Shown one piece after another: positions 44,403 through 52,890 of a stretch of 64,000 nucleotides of DNA. A program made the translations under genes and the position numbers. Under the pieces are notes generated by a model, which was given only the letters and a program-made list of their open reading frames with translations, was not told where the DNA came from and searched no databases. The stretch comes from Chitinophagaceae bacterium (GTDB lineage Bacteria > Bacteroidota > Bacteroidia > Chitinophagales > Chitinophagaceae): the NCBI GenBank assembly GCA_017307755.1, contig JAFKGQ010000011.1:124001-188000 (forward strand), given 5' to 3'. Every line of letters begins with the position of its first letter. Positions within the stretch are counted from its first letter, which is position 1.

Positions 44403-45587
44403 ATGGGAATGATACGCTGTAAAAAGTGCGGGCAGGTGCATGCCATCGCAAAGTCTGGGCTGGTCCGCGGGAAACAACGGTATTATTGCAAGGACTGCCA
44501 TATCTATTTCACCTTACAGCCAAAAAGCCCCCGTGCGCCCCGGCCCGGTCACATCACTACGATCCTCGATATCGCCAAAGCGCTGAATATTTCCAAATCC
44601 ACCGTCTCCAGGGCCCTGCAGGAGCACACGGATATAAAGAAAGAAACGCGCGAGGCGGTGGTAAAGATGGCCGGCAAACTGGACTATCAGCCCAATCTGC
44701 TGGCAAAAAGCCTGGTAAAAAGCAAGAGCAACACGATTGGTATTATCGTACCCGAATTTGTCAACTATTTTTTCCCCACCGTCATCATGAGCGCTCAAAA
44801 GGTAGCCAGCGAGGCGGGCTACAATGTCATTATCTGTCAATCCCAGGAATCCGTAAAGACGGAGATAGCTAATACAAAGGTGCTGCTGGCCAGCCGGGTA
44901 GAAGGCGTCATCATCTCCATGACCAGGGAGACAAGCGACTTCGACCATTTTAAAGCCTTCCGCCGGCATGGCATACCGATGGTATTCTTCAATCGCATCT
45001 GCGAAAAGATCACAGCCTCCCGGGTGATGGTAAATGACTATGAAGGAGCCTACAACGCGGTGGAGCATCTCATCGCCAACGGTTATCGCAGGATCGCCCA
45101 TATCGGCGGCCCCCCTAATCTGCGGTTGAGCCAGAATAGGATCAATGGCTACCTGGACGCTTTGAAAGCCCATAAGCTGCCCAGCTATGCCAGGTGGATC
45201 GTCCACCACGACCTGACCGCCGCAGACGCCATCGCCGGCGCAAAAAAACTACTCTCCCTTAAATCGCCTCCTGACGCCATCTTCTGTGTCAATGACCCCG
45301 CAGCCATCCAAACCCTCCTGTATGCAAAAAGCAAGGGGATCAAAGTCCCTGATCAATTGGGGATCGTAGGTTTCAGCGACGACCCCATCTCTTCGATCAT
45401 CGAACCACAGTTGACCACCGTAAAACAGCCCGTCAGCGAAATGGGGCAGATCGCCATGCGCATCCTGCTGGACCAGATAAAAGAAGGACCCGGTCCACAC
45501 AAACCCGTGCATAAAAAGCTGCTCACCCATCTTATTGTCCGGCAATCGTCCGTAAGAGCAAAACTTTTACAAGATGTCAACCCGTAA
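44403..45587 (+). CDS. LacI-family regulator with an N-terminal zinc ribbon
   Basis: The product, about 394 residues, starts with a four-cysteine ribbon: MIRCKKCGQ (Cys6, Cys9) and YYCKDCHIYF (Cys29, Cys32). It is very similar in style to the zinc-ribbon of IS1 InsA-type transposases. A LacI helix-turn-helix follows (ITTILDIAKALNISKSTVSRALQ, about 51-73), then the periplasmic-binding-protein-like ligand domain (from about 100). Starts at ATG 44403 or 44409 are equivalent; upstream codons to 44280 have no domain and lie over the inverted repeat. It is divergent from susC and should control the PUL. The extra ribbon is not part of normal LacI proteins and may add DNA or RNA contacts. Confidence 0.88.
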   Translation: MGMIRCKKCGQVHAIAKSGLVRGKQRYYCKDCHIYFTLQPKSPRAPRPGHITTILDIAKALNISKSTVSRALQEHTDIKKETREAVVKMAGKLDYQPNLLAKSLVKSKSNTIGIIVPEFVNYFFPTVIMSAQKVASEAGYNVIICQSQESVKTEIANTKVLLASRVEGVIISMTRETSDFDHFKAFRRHGIPMVFFNRICEKITASRVMVNDYEGAYNAVEHLIANGYRRIAHIGGPPNLRLSQNRINGYLDALKAHKLPSYARWIVHHDLTAADAIAGAKKLLSLKSPPDAIFCVNDPAAIQTLLYAKSKGIKVPDQLGIVGFSDDPISSIIEPQLTTVKQPVSEMGQIAMRILLDQIKEGPGPHKPVHKKLLTHLIVRQSSVRAKLLQDVNP

Positions 45588-47124
45588 TCTTCCACATCGA
45601 CAGCTGTTCATGCTGACCTCCCTGGTGCTCGTCATGGCCTGCGGCACCGGTCCATCCCAAAAAGATCAACCGCCCGCCGCGCCGACAACAGCCGTCGACA
45701 CCTCCCTGGCCGGGAGCTTTAGCCCCCCATCCTCCTACCGCTTTGATAGTACAGTCCTCGACACATTTTTCGCAGCTCATAAATCCCTCCTGCTTTACGC
45801 CACAGATGTAAAACAATTTTACCAGTCGCGCGACTATGCTTACGCCTGGCACGACACCGCGGGTCTGATCGAACAGGCCGGCAATTTATACAACAGGATC
45901 CGACGTCCTACGGATGATGGAATAACAGGAGAACTTCCCTACACAAGCCGGCTCGATACCCTGATGTCCGGCACTGACGAAGCTTCCAAACTACAGACAG
46001 AACTGCTGCTGACCTCCATGTATTTCTATTTTGCGGAAAAAGCTTGGACGGGGCTTAGTGAATCACAGACAAAGAAGATCGCCTGGTTTCTTCCCCGGAA
46101 AAAAGCCAGCTACGCAGACTGGCTACACACATACCTGAGCTCCCCCGACAGCACAGCCAGGGAAAAAGAACCTATTTACCGGCAGTACTTTCTTTTAAAA
46201 AAATACCTGCAGAAATATATATCCCTGCAACAGCAGGACGACTGGCCGGCCGTCACGTCGATACCGGATATCAAAAAGCGTTTACAGACCCTGGACGACA
46301 TAGACACAACCAACGGATCCGACACCAGCCTGGAACAGGGCATCAAAAATTTCCAGCGCCGCCACGGCATGACCCGGAACGGAAAGATCAATAAGACCTT
46401 CCTCACCGCACTAAATACGCCGCTGCAAACACGGATCAACCAGATACTGGTAAATATGGAGCGGAGCCGCTGGCTTCCGGACACCGTACAGGGCGACTAT
46501 CTGGCGATCAACATCCCCGAATTCAAATTACACATGTACCGGGACGATTCTTTATTGTGGGATATGAATGTCGTCGTGGGTCAGTCCGTTCATAAGACCG
46601 TCATTTTCTCCGGTACGCTAAAACATATAGTCTTTAGTCCTTACTGGAATGTTCCGCCCGGCATATTAAAAAAGGAAGTGTTGCCGGGTATAAAGAAAGA
46701 CAAGAGCTATCTCGCACGTCATCATATGGAATGGAATGGCGGCAATGTCCGGCAAACACCAGGACCCTGGAATTCTCTGGGGGGTGTCAAATTCCTTTTC
46801 CCCAATAGTTATAACATCTATCTGCACGACACGCCCGCCAAAGATCTGTTTGGAGAAAATGACAGGGCATTCAGTCATGGCTGTATCCGGCTGGCCGAGC
46901 CGGCAAAACTGGCAAGCTGGCTTTTACGGGACGATACGCTATGGACAGGGGAAAAGATACAAAAGGCCATGCACACAGGCTCCGAGAAATGGGTGACTGT
47001 AAAATACCCTTTCCGGGTCTTTATCGTTTACTTTACATCCTGGGTCGACAGACAGGGAACGCTCAACTTCAGAAAGGATATTTATGGCCGGGATAGCCGG
47101 CTGGAGAAGATGATCATCCGTTGA
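45574..47124 (+). CDS. L,D-transpeptidase (YcbB-like lipoprotein)
   Basis: The 516-residue product has a lipoprotein-like signal (LTSLVLVMACG; lipobox Cys about residue 24), an N-terminal scaffold domain, a peptidoglycan-binding segment (NFQRRHGMTRNGKINKTFL, about 255-275) and the YkuD catalytic domain with LHDTPAKDLF, then SHGCIRL with Cys437. It forms 3-3 cross-links or attaches proteins to peptidoglycan in the periplasm. The ATG at 45574 overlaps the LacI stop by 14 bp; a later ATG at 45610 would lack the basic N-terminus. The overlap suggests co-transcription with the regulator, a curious pairing that may be fortuitous. Confidence 0.9.
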   Translation: MSTRNLPHRQLFMLTSLVLVMACGTGPSQKDQPPAAPTTAVDTSLAGSFSPPSSYRFDSTVLDTFFAAHKSLLLYATDVKQFYQSRDYAYAWHDTAGLIEQAGNLYNRIRRPTDDGITGELPYTSRLDTLMSGTDEASKLQTELLLTSMYFYFAEKAWTGLSESQTKKIAWFLPRKKASYADWLHTYLSSPDSTAREKEPIYRQYFLLKKYLQKYISLQQQDDWPAVTSIPDIKKRLQTLDDIDTTNGSDTSLEQGIKNFQRRHGMTRNGKINKTFLTALNTPLQTRINQILVNMERSRWLPDTVQGDYLAINIPEFKLHMYRDDSLLWDMNVVVGQSVHKTVIFSGTLKHIVFSPYWNVPPGILKKEVLPGIKKDKSYLARHHMEWNGGNVRQTPGPWNSLGGVKFLFPNSYNIYLHDTPAKDLFGENDRAFSHGCIRLAEPAKLASWLLRDDTLWTGEKIQKAMHTGSEKWVTVKYPFRVFIVYFTSWVDRQGTLNFRKDIYGRDSRLEKMIIR

Positions 47125-47653
47125 GCGACCGCTGCAGCGCTTCCAGGGATTCCCGTTGCCTTACATACTTTTTATTCTCAAAACCTGCACCATAATACGA
47201 AGCCGCAAAGAACAACAACACCAGCGCCATCGCCCATAAAGGTTTCCCGCCTTGCCCTATCGCAAGGACAGAAAGCACACCGATAGGCACTATATTCCAC
47301 CGCATCAGCCGGGAAAGCCGTACCTGGTATTTAGCCGTGGCAAGGGCATGCTGAAGTTCACCCTGGACAGACCGGTCAAATCGCCGGGCGGCGATCAATC
47401 TCCTGATACGACTTATCACCAGCACCAGGGCGACAAGAAACAACCACCCAGCCAAAAGATACATTTTGACAACCCAAATAAAAACTCCCGCACCAACATA
47501 AACTCCGATGATCATCAGCTCACTAATATTGGCAATGGATAGTGCACGATTTTTTCTTGCCAGTATGCGCCGGTGCAGCTCTTCTTCATCGAAGTTATAT
47601 GCCGCCGCGCTATTTTGCGCACCCCAGATGGATTGCATCTCTTTAAATTCCAT
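47114..47653 (-). CDS. Membrane protein, probable partner/anti-sigma of the ECF factor
   Basis: The 179-residue protein has a soluble N-terminal part, two adjacent hydrophobic helices (about 40-85) and a further pair (about 115-155), ending in a basic helix. It is the downstream partner of the sigma factor gene: the start overlaps that gene by 11 bp (ATGGAATTTAA). Membrane proteins coupled to ECF factors in this way usually sequester them, so an anti-sigma-like role is likely, but there is no anti-sigma domain motif that I recognise. Its 3' end overlaps the convergent transpeptidase gene by 11 bp. Confidence 0.72.
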   Translation of the reverse strand: MEFKEMQSIWGAQNSAAAYNFDEEELHRRILARKNRALSIANISELMIIGVYVGAGVFIWVVKMYLLAGWLFLVALVLVISRIRRLIAARRFDRSVQGELQHALATAKYQVRLSRLMRWNIVPIGVLSVLAIGQGGKPLWAMALVLLFFAASYYGAGFENKKYVRQRESLEALQRSLNG

Positions 47654-48152
47654 GATAATCTTTTTTTTCTGTTTTGGCAGTCAGACGTTTTTTGATGCGG
47701 TTGATCTTTACCCCGACATTGGTTTCGGTGATACCCATGATCGCAGCTATTTCCTTATAACTAAACCCTTCCAGCAGTAATAAGGTGATTGGTCGGTCGA
47801 CGGTATCCATTTGATGAATGGCTGCATAGAGCCAGTCCAGCCGCTCGTCAGATGCCTCGCCCTCCTCCCGGAGCAGCAACGCACCTTCTTCTATTCCTTC
47901 CGTTTGTCTGTGTCTTTTTTCCTTTCTTGTCCAGGTAAGGGCCGTATTGATCGCAATCCGATAGATCCAGGTAGGCACGGAACAAGCCTGTCTGAATGAT
48001 GGCACAGACCTCCAGACCTGGATAGCAATCTCCTGGAAAAGGTCATCCATATCCATAGGCGTAAGGGCATAAGCTCTCACTATCTTGAAGAACAATCCTT
48101 TATGCCCTCCGAGCCAGCTTTTAAAAATATGTTCCTGTTCTTTCTCCGTCAC
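47643..48152 (-). CDS. ECF-type RNA polymerase sigma factor
   Basis: The 169-residue protein has region 2 (DMDDLFQEIAIQVWRSVPSF, then TWIYRIAINTALTW, about 35-80) and region 4 with a helix-turn-helix (LLLLEGFSYKEIAAIMGITETNVGVKINRIKKRL, about 120-155). It directs RNA polymerase to stress or envelope genes. It is co-translated with the membrane partner downstream. The gap to the divergent lipase-maturation-like gene is 66 bp. Family length is normal; regulon unknown. Confidence 0.92.
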   Translation of the reverse strand: MTEKEQEHIFKSWLGGHKGLFFKIVRAYALTPMDMDDLFQEIAIQVWRSVPSFRQACSVPTWIYRIAINTALTWTRKEKRHRQTEGIEEGALLLREEGEASDERLDWLYAAIHQMDTVDRPITLLLLEGFSYKEIAAIMGITETNVGVKINRIKKRLTAKTEKKDYHGI

Positions 48153-48218
48153 GTGGCCGATGCTTTAATTTATTAGTACCATCGCAAGGTAAAATTATTA
48201 CATATCCTACCTTTAATT

Positions 48219-49679
48219 ATGAACACCTACTGGCTTACCCGTTTTGTCATCCTTCGATTGCTCGGGGCGGTTTATGCCGTGGCCTTTTTCGTGTCCATTC
48301 ATCAGATCCTCCCCCTCGTCGGCTCTACAGGACTCCTTCCGGCGGGCGCCTATCTCCGGCACATCAGCGATGCCATTGGGCCCTCCGCCGGATTTTTGAA
48401 GCTGCCCTCGCTATTCTGGTTTGCCCATTCCGACACAGCCCTGCTGACAGTAGCCTGGATCGGGTTCATCCTCTCCTGTATCGTGATAGCCGGCTTTGCC
48501 AATGCGCCCCTGCTCGCCATTCTCTGGTTCCTTTACATGTCCTTCGTCAATGTTGGCCAGGAGTGGTACTGGTATGGATGGGAGATCCAACTTCTTGAGA
48601 CGGGTTTTCTCGCCATTTTCCTCTGCCCCTCCCTGGACATGCGTCCATTCCCCAAACGGGCGCCGCCGATACTGATCATCATACTCTTCCGCTGGCTTAT
48701 TTTCCGTATCATGCTGGGCGCGGGGCTGATCAAGCTCCGGGGGGACGAGGTGTGGCGTAATGCGACAGCCCTCAACTATCATTTCGAAACCCAGCCCATG
48801 CCCGGTCCGCTAAGCCGCTGGTTTCATTTTCTACCCCGCGCAATCCTAAGATCCGGTGTCTGGTACAACTGGCTGGCCGAATTGGTTGCACCCTGGTTCG
48901 TATTCTATCCGCGCATCGGGCGTCATATCGCGGGCGCAATGATGATTTTTTTACAGATCATACTCATACTCAGCGGCAACCTCTCCTTTCTCAACTGGCT
49001 GACCATCGTGCCCGCCCTGGCCTGTTTCGACGACGCCTTCTGGGCAAAACTCCTCCCACGCCGCCTCGTCCGCCAGGCGGAAGCCGCCGGTGCAAGCGCC
49101 GAACCTTCCCGTCCCATAAACATCGTCGTGATGATCGTCACCATTATCATCGGGCTCCTTAGCATCCAGCCCGCGGTCAATATGCTCTCCCCCGACCAGA
49201 TCATGAATACCTCATTCGATCCGCTCAATCTCGTCAATACCTATGGCGCCTTCGGTTCCGTAGGTAAGACGCGTTACAATGTGGTCTTCGAAGGGACAAT
49301 GGATGCCGTACCCGACAGTACCGCCGGCTGGAAAACCTATCCCTATAAAGGCCTCCCCGCCGACCCAGACAAGCGCCCCCCACAGATAGCCCCCTACCAC
49401 CTGCGCCTGGACTGGCAGATGTGGTTTGCAGCGATGTCCACCCCCGAAGAATATCCCTGGACGCTGACCCTTATATCAAAACTCCTTCATAACGACCCTA
49501 ACACACTGAGCCTTTTCGCCGGCAACCCCTTCCCGGATAAACCACCAAAATATATCAGGGCCGTCCTGTACCGCTACACATTCGCTCCGCCCGGCAATCC
49601 CGCACACCTTTACTGGCAACGCCAGCGCCTGGGCGACTGGCTCCCTGCAATGGCAGCGGACGATGCGAGATTAAAATAG
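48219..49679 (+). CDS. Lipase-maturation-factor (LMF1)-like membrane protein
   Basis: The 486-residue protein has about eight transmembrane helices in its first 330 residues, including VGQEWYWYGWEIQLLETGFLAIFL and the MLGAGLIKLRGDEVWRNATAL segment that is diagnostic of the LMF1 family, and a soluble C-terminal domain with YRYTF. In animals LMF1 assists lipase folding in the ER; bacterial members are uncharacterised. It starts 66 bp after the divergent sigma factor and is probably monocistronic. No adjacent lipase gene is seen. Confidence 0.88.
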   Translation: MNTYWLTRFVILRLLGAVYAVAFFVSIHQILPLVGSTGLLPAGAYLRHISDAIGPSAGFLKLPSLFWFAHSDTALLTVAWIGFILSCIVIAGFANAPLLAILWFLYMSFVNVGQEWYWYGWEIQLLETGFLAIFLCPSLDMRPFPKRAPPILIIILFRWLIFRIMLGAGLIKLRGDEVWRNATALNYHFETQPMPGPLSRWFHFLPRAILRSGVWYNWLAELVAPWFVFYPRIGRHIAGAMMIFLQIILILSGNLSFLNWLTIVPALACFDDAFWAKLLPRRLVRQAEAAGASAEPSRPINIVVMIVTIIIGLLSIQPAVNMLSPDQIMNTSFDPLNLVNTYGAFGSVGKTRYNVVFEGTMDAVPDSTAGWKTYPYKGLPADPDKRPPQIAPYHLRLDWQMWFAAMSTPEEYPWTLTLISKLLHNDPNTLSLFAGNPFPDKPPKYIRAVLYRYTFAPPGNPAHLYWQRQRLGDWLPAMAADDARLK

Positions 49680-49814
49680 GTAGTTGCTCCTATTCACCGG
49701 TAAGTTTACTGATCAACAATCCAAATACAACCCGCCTGTCTTTGGTTCACTCCCCTCATTCATCCCATCTTTGTTCTGTCAAAACAAAACATCGTATTCT
49801 CATTCAATATTTCT

Positions 49815-49906
49815 GAGCCCTGAACCTTTGAACTCCCGAACCCTTAACCCTCCGAACCCTTGACCCACCGGACCCCAAAATCCTAAACCCCGAACCCTTA
49901 ACCCCC
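49815..49906. repeat. Degenerate tandem repeat of about 16-17 bp
   Basis: About five imperfect copies of a unit close to CCGAACCCTTAACCCT are lined up: TGAACCTTTGAACTC, CGAACCCTTAACCCTC, CGAACCCTTGACCCAC, a diverged copy, and CCGAACCCTTAACCCCC. The copies differ at several positions, so it is an old minisatellite. The CCCTTAACCC core resembles telomeric sequence by chance composition. It has no palindromic symmetry and no spacers, so it is not a CRISPR array. Confidence 0.6.
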
Positions 49907-49967
49907 GCAGCCGTCGTAACCCCGGCCCGTTTTACGTCCCTGAGAGAACTAAACCAATTCCCAGAGA

Positions 49968-49996
49968 AACCTCTGATTAGAACCAGAGGTTTTTTC
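49968..49996 (+). terminator. Rho-independent terminator
   Basis: A perfect 8-bp stem, AACCTCTG and CAGAGGTT, closes an 8-base loop and runs straight into six T residues (49990-49995) on the plus strand. It lies 290 bp after the LMF-like stop and just before the SDR remnant, so it would stop plus-strand transcripts from entering that remnant. Confidence 0.75.
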
Positions 49997-50040
49997 GTTT
50001 ATCCCCCCTTCCCCTCAAAATCCCCAGGCTCCCGCCCATC

Positions 50041-50820
50041 AAAAATTGCTTTTCCCCCAATGGCGACAAGGTAGTCGCTACGGTAAGAAAGAACGCCAAC
50101 GAATTATCCGCCCGTCTCGGCAATGAAGACAGGGTCCTGGTCGTCTCGCTCGACGTCACCAGCGAGGAAGAAGTAAAAGCAGGCGTAACCGCCGCCATCC
50201 AACGTTTTGGACGTATCGATGTCCTTGTGAACAATGCCGGCTATGGTCTGCTGGCAGCGACAGAAGAAGCCTCTGCCGAAGAAGTAAGAAAACAATATGA
50301 TACCAATGTATTTGGATTGCTCAATGTCACCAGAGCCGTGCTGCCTCACCTCCGCAACCAGGGTTCGGGACACATCATCAACATCTCTTCTCTTTTTGGT
50401 TATCAGAATTCTGCCCCCGGTTTTGGTCTGTACGGCTCTACCAAGTACGCAGTAGAAGGGATCACGGAAGGACTCGCCGTCGAGCTCAAACCATTGGGTA
50501 TTCATGTCACCGCGGCCGCACCGGGACTTTTCACCACAGAATTTGCTTCGTCAGATTCCTACCAACGTTCCAAACTCGCCCTCGACGCTTACAAGGACAC
50601 AGTGGGCGGTGTAAGGAATAATATGGACAGGTTCCATGGCACGCAGCCCGGCGATCCCGCAAAGCTGGCGCAAGTGATCGTACAGCTTGCCGCAAGCAGC
50701 AATCCTCCCGTGCACCTGCCGATAGGAAAGGACGCTGTCCAAAATTTCCGGAACAAGACAGCCCAAATGACAAAAGAAGCGGAAGAATGGGAATCCGTCT
50801 CTGTCAGCACGGACCACTAA
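50041..50820 (+). pseudogene. 5'-truncated short-chain dehydrogenase
   Basis: The reading frame from about 50062 encodes the body of a classical SDR: GDKVVATVRKNANEL, then DVTSEEEV, RFGRIDVLVNNAGYG, the catalytic region SSLFG and YGSTKYAVEG (Tyr and Lys present), and a normal C-terminus. The N-terminal dinucleotide motif (TGxxxGxG) that should lie about 15 residues before GDKVV is missing, and upstream sequence in all frames is low-complexity and unrelated. The only in-frame start codons are inside the fold (GTG at 50227). The gene therefore lost about 20-25 codons and its promoter. A terminator directly upstream supports inactivity. Confidence 0.75.
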
Positions 50821-50826
50821 TAACCT

Positions 50827-51462
50827 CTAGTTCTTCGGGAACCCCGGGTCCGCCATCACTTCCGCCATTTGCTGGGCATGCCGGTTGCTATGGGCGCCGA
50901 TAAACAGGATCAATTGATAACAGTCCAACATCCCAAACGGCATCGTAGCCACATGGTCCCGCAGGTCCTCCTGTGTCGATCTGACATACATGATCAATTT
51001 TCCCCGGTCGCTCTTAAATGACGCAAGGGCTTCTTCCATGGTTTTGTATGGAGTATTCTCCGGCTTGAACTGGTCCATGGTCTGCTTCTTTTGTGTCCGG
51101 TTCTCTATCATGGCGATCACCTGGTCATCCGTCATTTTGATCTCGCTGCGCTTATCAGGATTTGCGGGTTGCTTCAATGTGCCCGAGGCCATCTGCCACA
51201 GCGCCTGTTCGGTGACAGCAATGTGCTTGAGACATTCTTCCACGCTCCAGCGGTCAGGAGCAGGCTTGAACGTCAATTGTGCTTCGCTTAGTCCCTGGAT
51301 CTTGTTCAGCACGTCACTTTCCGTATCCTTCAGGAACTTAATCGCATTCTGCCTTTCTTTTTTTGAAAGGGGACCCTTCGCCGGAGCGACTGCGTCTTTC
51401 ACCGAAATAAAAGAAAGACCCAGGAATACAAAGGAGAAAAGGATGAGCTTTTGCATATGCAA
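50827..51462 (-). CDS. Exported DinB-superfamily protein
   Basis: The 211-residue product has a signal peptide (MQKLILFSFVFLGLSFISV, after an optional Met-His) and a DinB-like four-helix bundle with RWSVEECLKHIAVTEQALW and IGAHSNRHAQQMAEV, which supply the potential metal His residues. DinB-type proteins include thiol transferases and metal-dependent enzymes; exported members in Bacteroidota are uncharacterised. It is convergent with the SDR remnant (6 bp apart) and divergent from the aldo/keto reductase. Confidence 0.85.
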   Translation of the reverse strand: MHMQKLILFSFVFLGLSFISVKDAVAPAKGPLSKKERQNAIKFLKDTESDVLNKIQGLSEAQLTFKPAPDRWSVEECLKHIAVTEQALWQMASGTLKQPANPDKRSEIKMTDDQVIAMIENRTQKKQTMDQFKPENTPYKTMEEALASFKSDRGKLIMYVRSTQEDLRDHVATMPFGMLDCYQLILFIGAHSNRHAQQMAEVMADPGFPKN

Positions 51463-51631
51463 TCGTTTTAGGTGAAAAAATCAGGCTTGTATTCAACAGG
51501 TGGCGATTCGGAGGTGCAGAAAAGGATGGGTCGCGCATCCCCCTATAGGAAGGTCATATTAAAATTAATAATAAAATATCAGACTGTCAAATTCCTTACC
51601 TCACGCAAAATAAATGACATACCTTCCCCTC

Positions 51632-52654
51632 ATGAAATACAAATTACTCGGACGCAGTGGTTTAAAAGTATCTGAACTATGTCTGGGCACCATGGGATTT
51701 GGCACAGAGGCCGGATGGGGAGCCGATAAAGAAACCAGCTTTGCCATCATGGAGGCCTTTGCCAACGCCGGTGGTAACTTTTTGGACACCGCCAATATCT
51801 ACAAACTGGGCACCAGCGAAAAGATCATCGGCGAGTTCGTACATCCCCGCGACCGGGATTATTTTGTAATAGCTACCAAATATTCGCTGAAGGACAACAC
51901 CACCAACCCCAACGCCAGTGGTAATAACCGTAAGAACATGATGCGTAGCGTCGAACAAAGCCTTCAGCGGCTGCAGACGGACTTCATCGACGTACTATAC
52001 CTGCATATCTGGGATGACCTCACCCCCATCGACGAAGTGCTGCGAGGCATCGATGACCTTATCCGTCAGGGCAAGGTAAACTATGCCGCCATCAGCGACA
52101 CCCCGGCCTGGATAGTAAGTAAAGGGAATACACTTGCCGAACTGATGGGCTGGAGCCAGTTCATCGCCTTACAGATCGAATACAGCCTTCTGCAACGTAC
52201 GCCTGAACGCGAATTGATACCCATGGCCAGGCACTTTGGCATGACAGTGACACCCTGGGCCCCATTGGCGGGTGGCGCGCTCACCGGAAAATACCTGCGC
52301 GGCGGACAAGGCCGTATCAAGCCGGAAAGCAACCGTCTCAGCGACGACAGTGTACGGGTCACCAGGGAGGTGATGGCCATCGGGGAAAAATTGGGCGTGG
52401 AACCCAGTCATATAGCGCTACAATGGACACGCCAGCAGGGCTTCGAATGCATACCCATCGCAGGAGCCACCCGCGTGACGCAATTGGAGGAAAACCTAAA
52501 AATGATAAACCTCGTTATCCCCGAAGAAGACCTCAAAAGATTGGACGAGGTCAGCGCCATCGATCTCGGCTTTCCCGGTAAGTTCTTCAGGGAAGATGGC
52601 GTACGGCAAAATAACTATGGCGGCTTTTACGAAAGCATCGTTCGACGCCCGTAA
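51632..52654 (+). CDS. Aldo/keto reductase
   Basis: The 340-residue TIM-barrel enzyme has the catalytic tetrad Asp52 and Tyr57 (DTANIY), Lys83 (ATKY) and His125 (LYLHIWD), and the NADPH-binding C-terminal GATRVTQLEENL. It reduces aldehydes or ketones with NADPH. The ATG at 51632 gives the usual family start (MKYKLLGRSGLKVS); an ATG at 51614 adds six residues. It is probably monocistronic. The physiological substrate is not defined. Confidence 0.93.
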   Translation: MKYKLLGRSGLKVSELCLGTMGFGTEAGWGADKETSFAIMEAFANAGGNFLDTANIYKLGTSEKIIGEFVHPRDRDYFVIATKYSLKDNTTNPNASGNNRKNMMRSVEQSLQRLQTDFIDVLYLHIWDDLTPIDEVLRGIDDLIRQGKVNYAAISDTPAWIVSKGNTLAELMGWSQFIALQIEYSLLQRTPERELIPMARHFGMTVTPWAPLAGGALTGKYLRGGQGRIKPESNRLSDDSVRVTREVMAIGEKLGVEPSHIALQWTRQQGFECIPIAGATRVTQLEENLKMINLVIPEEDLKRLDEVSAIDLGFPGKFFREDGVRQNNYGGFYESIVRRP

Positions 52655-52890
52655 GATCATCGGACTTCCAGGATCTCTTCACCTGCCGCCGGCCATGGAG
52701 GTCATATTTGATTTCATGGGACGAAAGATCCCACTCGCTTTCCACTGCCAGGTATACATCGCGTTGCCACTCCTTTTGCTTCAATACCTCGTACTTCTGA
52801 ATCTCGTTCTCATGAAAGGAAGTTATCAAAATTTTTATTATCTTCAAATACCACACGATTGCTTCGCTATTCACCAAAACCACCCCATCT

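Larger units (their letters stand above)
49680..50040. other. Gene-free, C-rich stretch with a decayed repeat tract and a terminator
   Basis: This 361-bp gap between the LMF-like gene and the truncated SDR has no plausible gene. Its first 130 bp are ordinary AT-rich sequence. From about 49815 to 49906 it holds a degenerate tandem repeat, and from 49968 an intrinsic terminator. The rest is C-rich and low in complexity. The absence of an SDR N-terminus here indicates a deletion joint near 50050-50065. Confidence 0.5.

Noticed and set aside
49675-49694. Possible terminator after the LMF-like gene
   Set aside because: AATAGG and CCTATT can pair, but the stem is only 6 bp and no T run follows.
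49815-49906. Possible CRISPR array
   Set aside because: The units are contiguous and diverged, with no spacers or palindromic repeats, and no cas gene is present.
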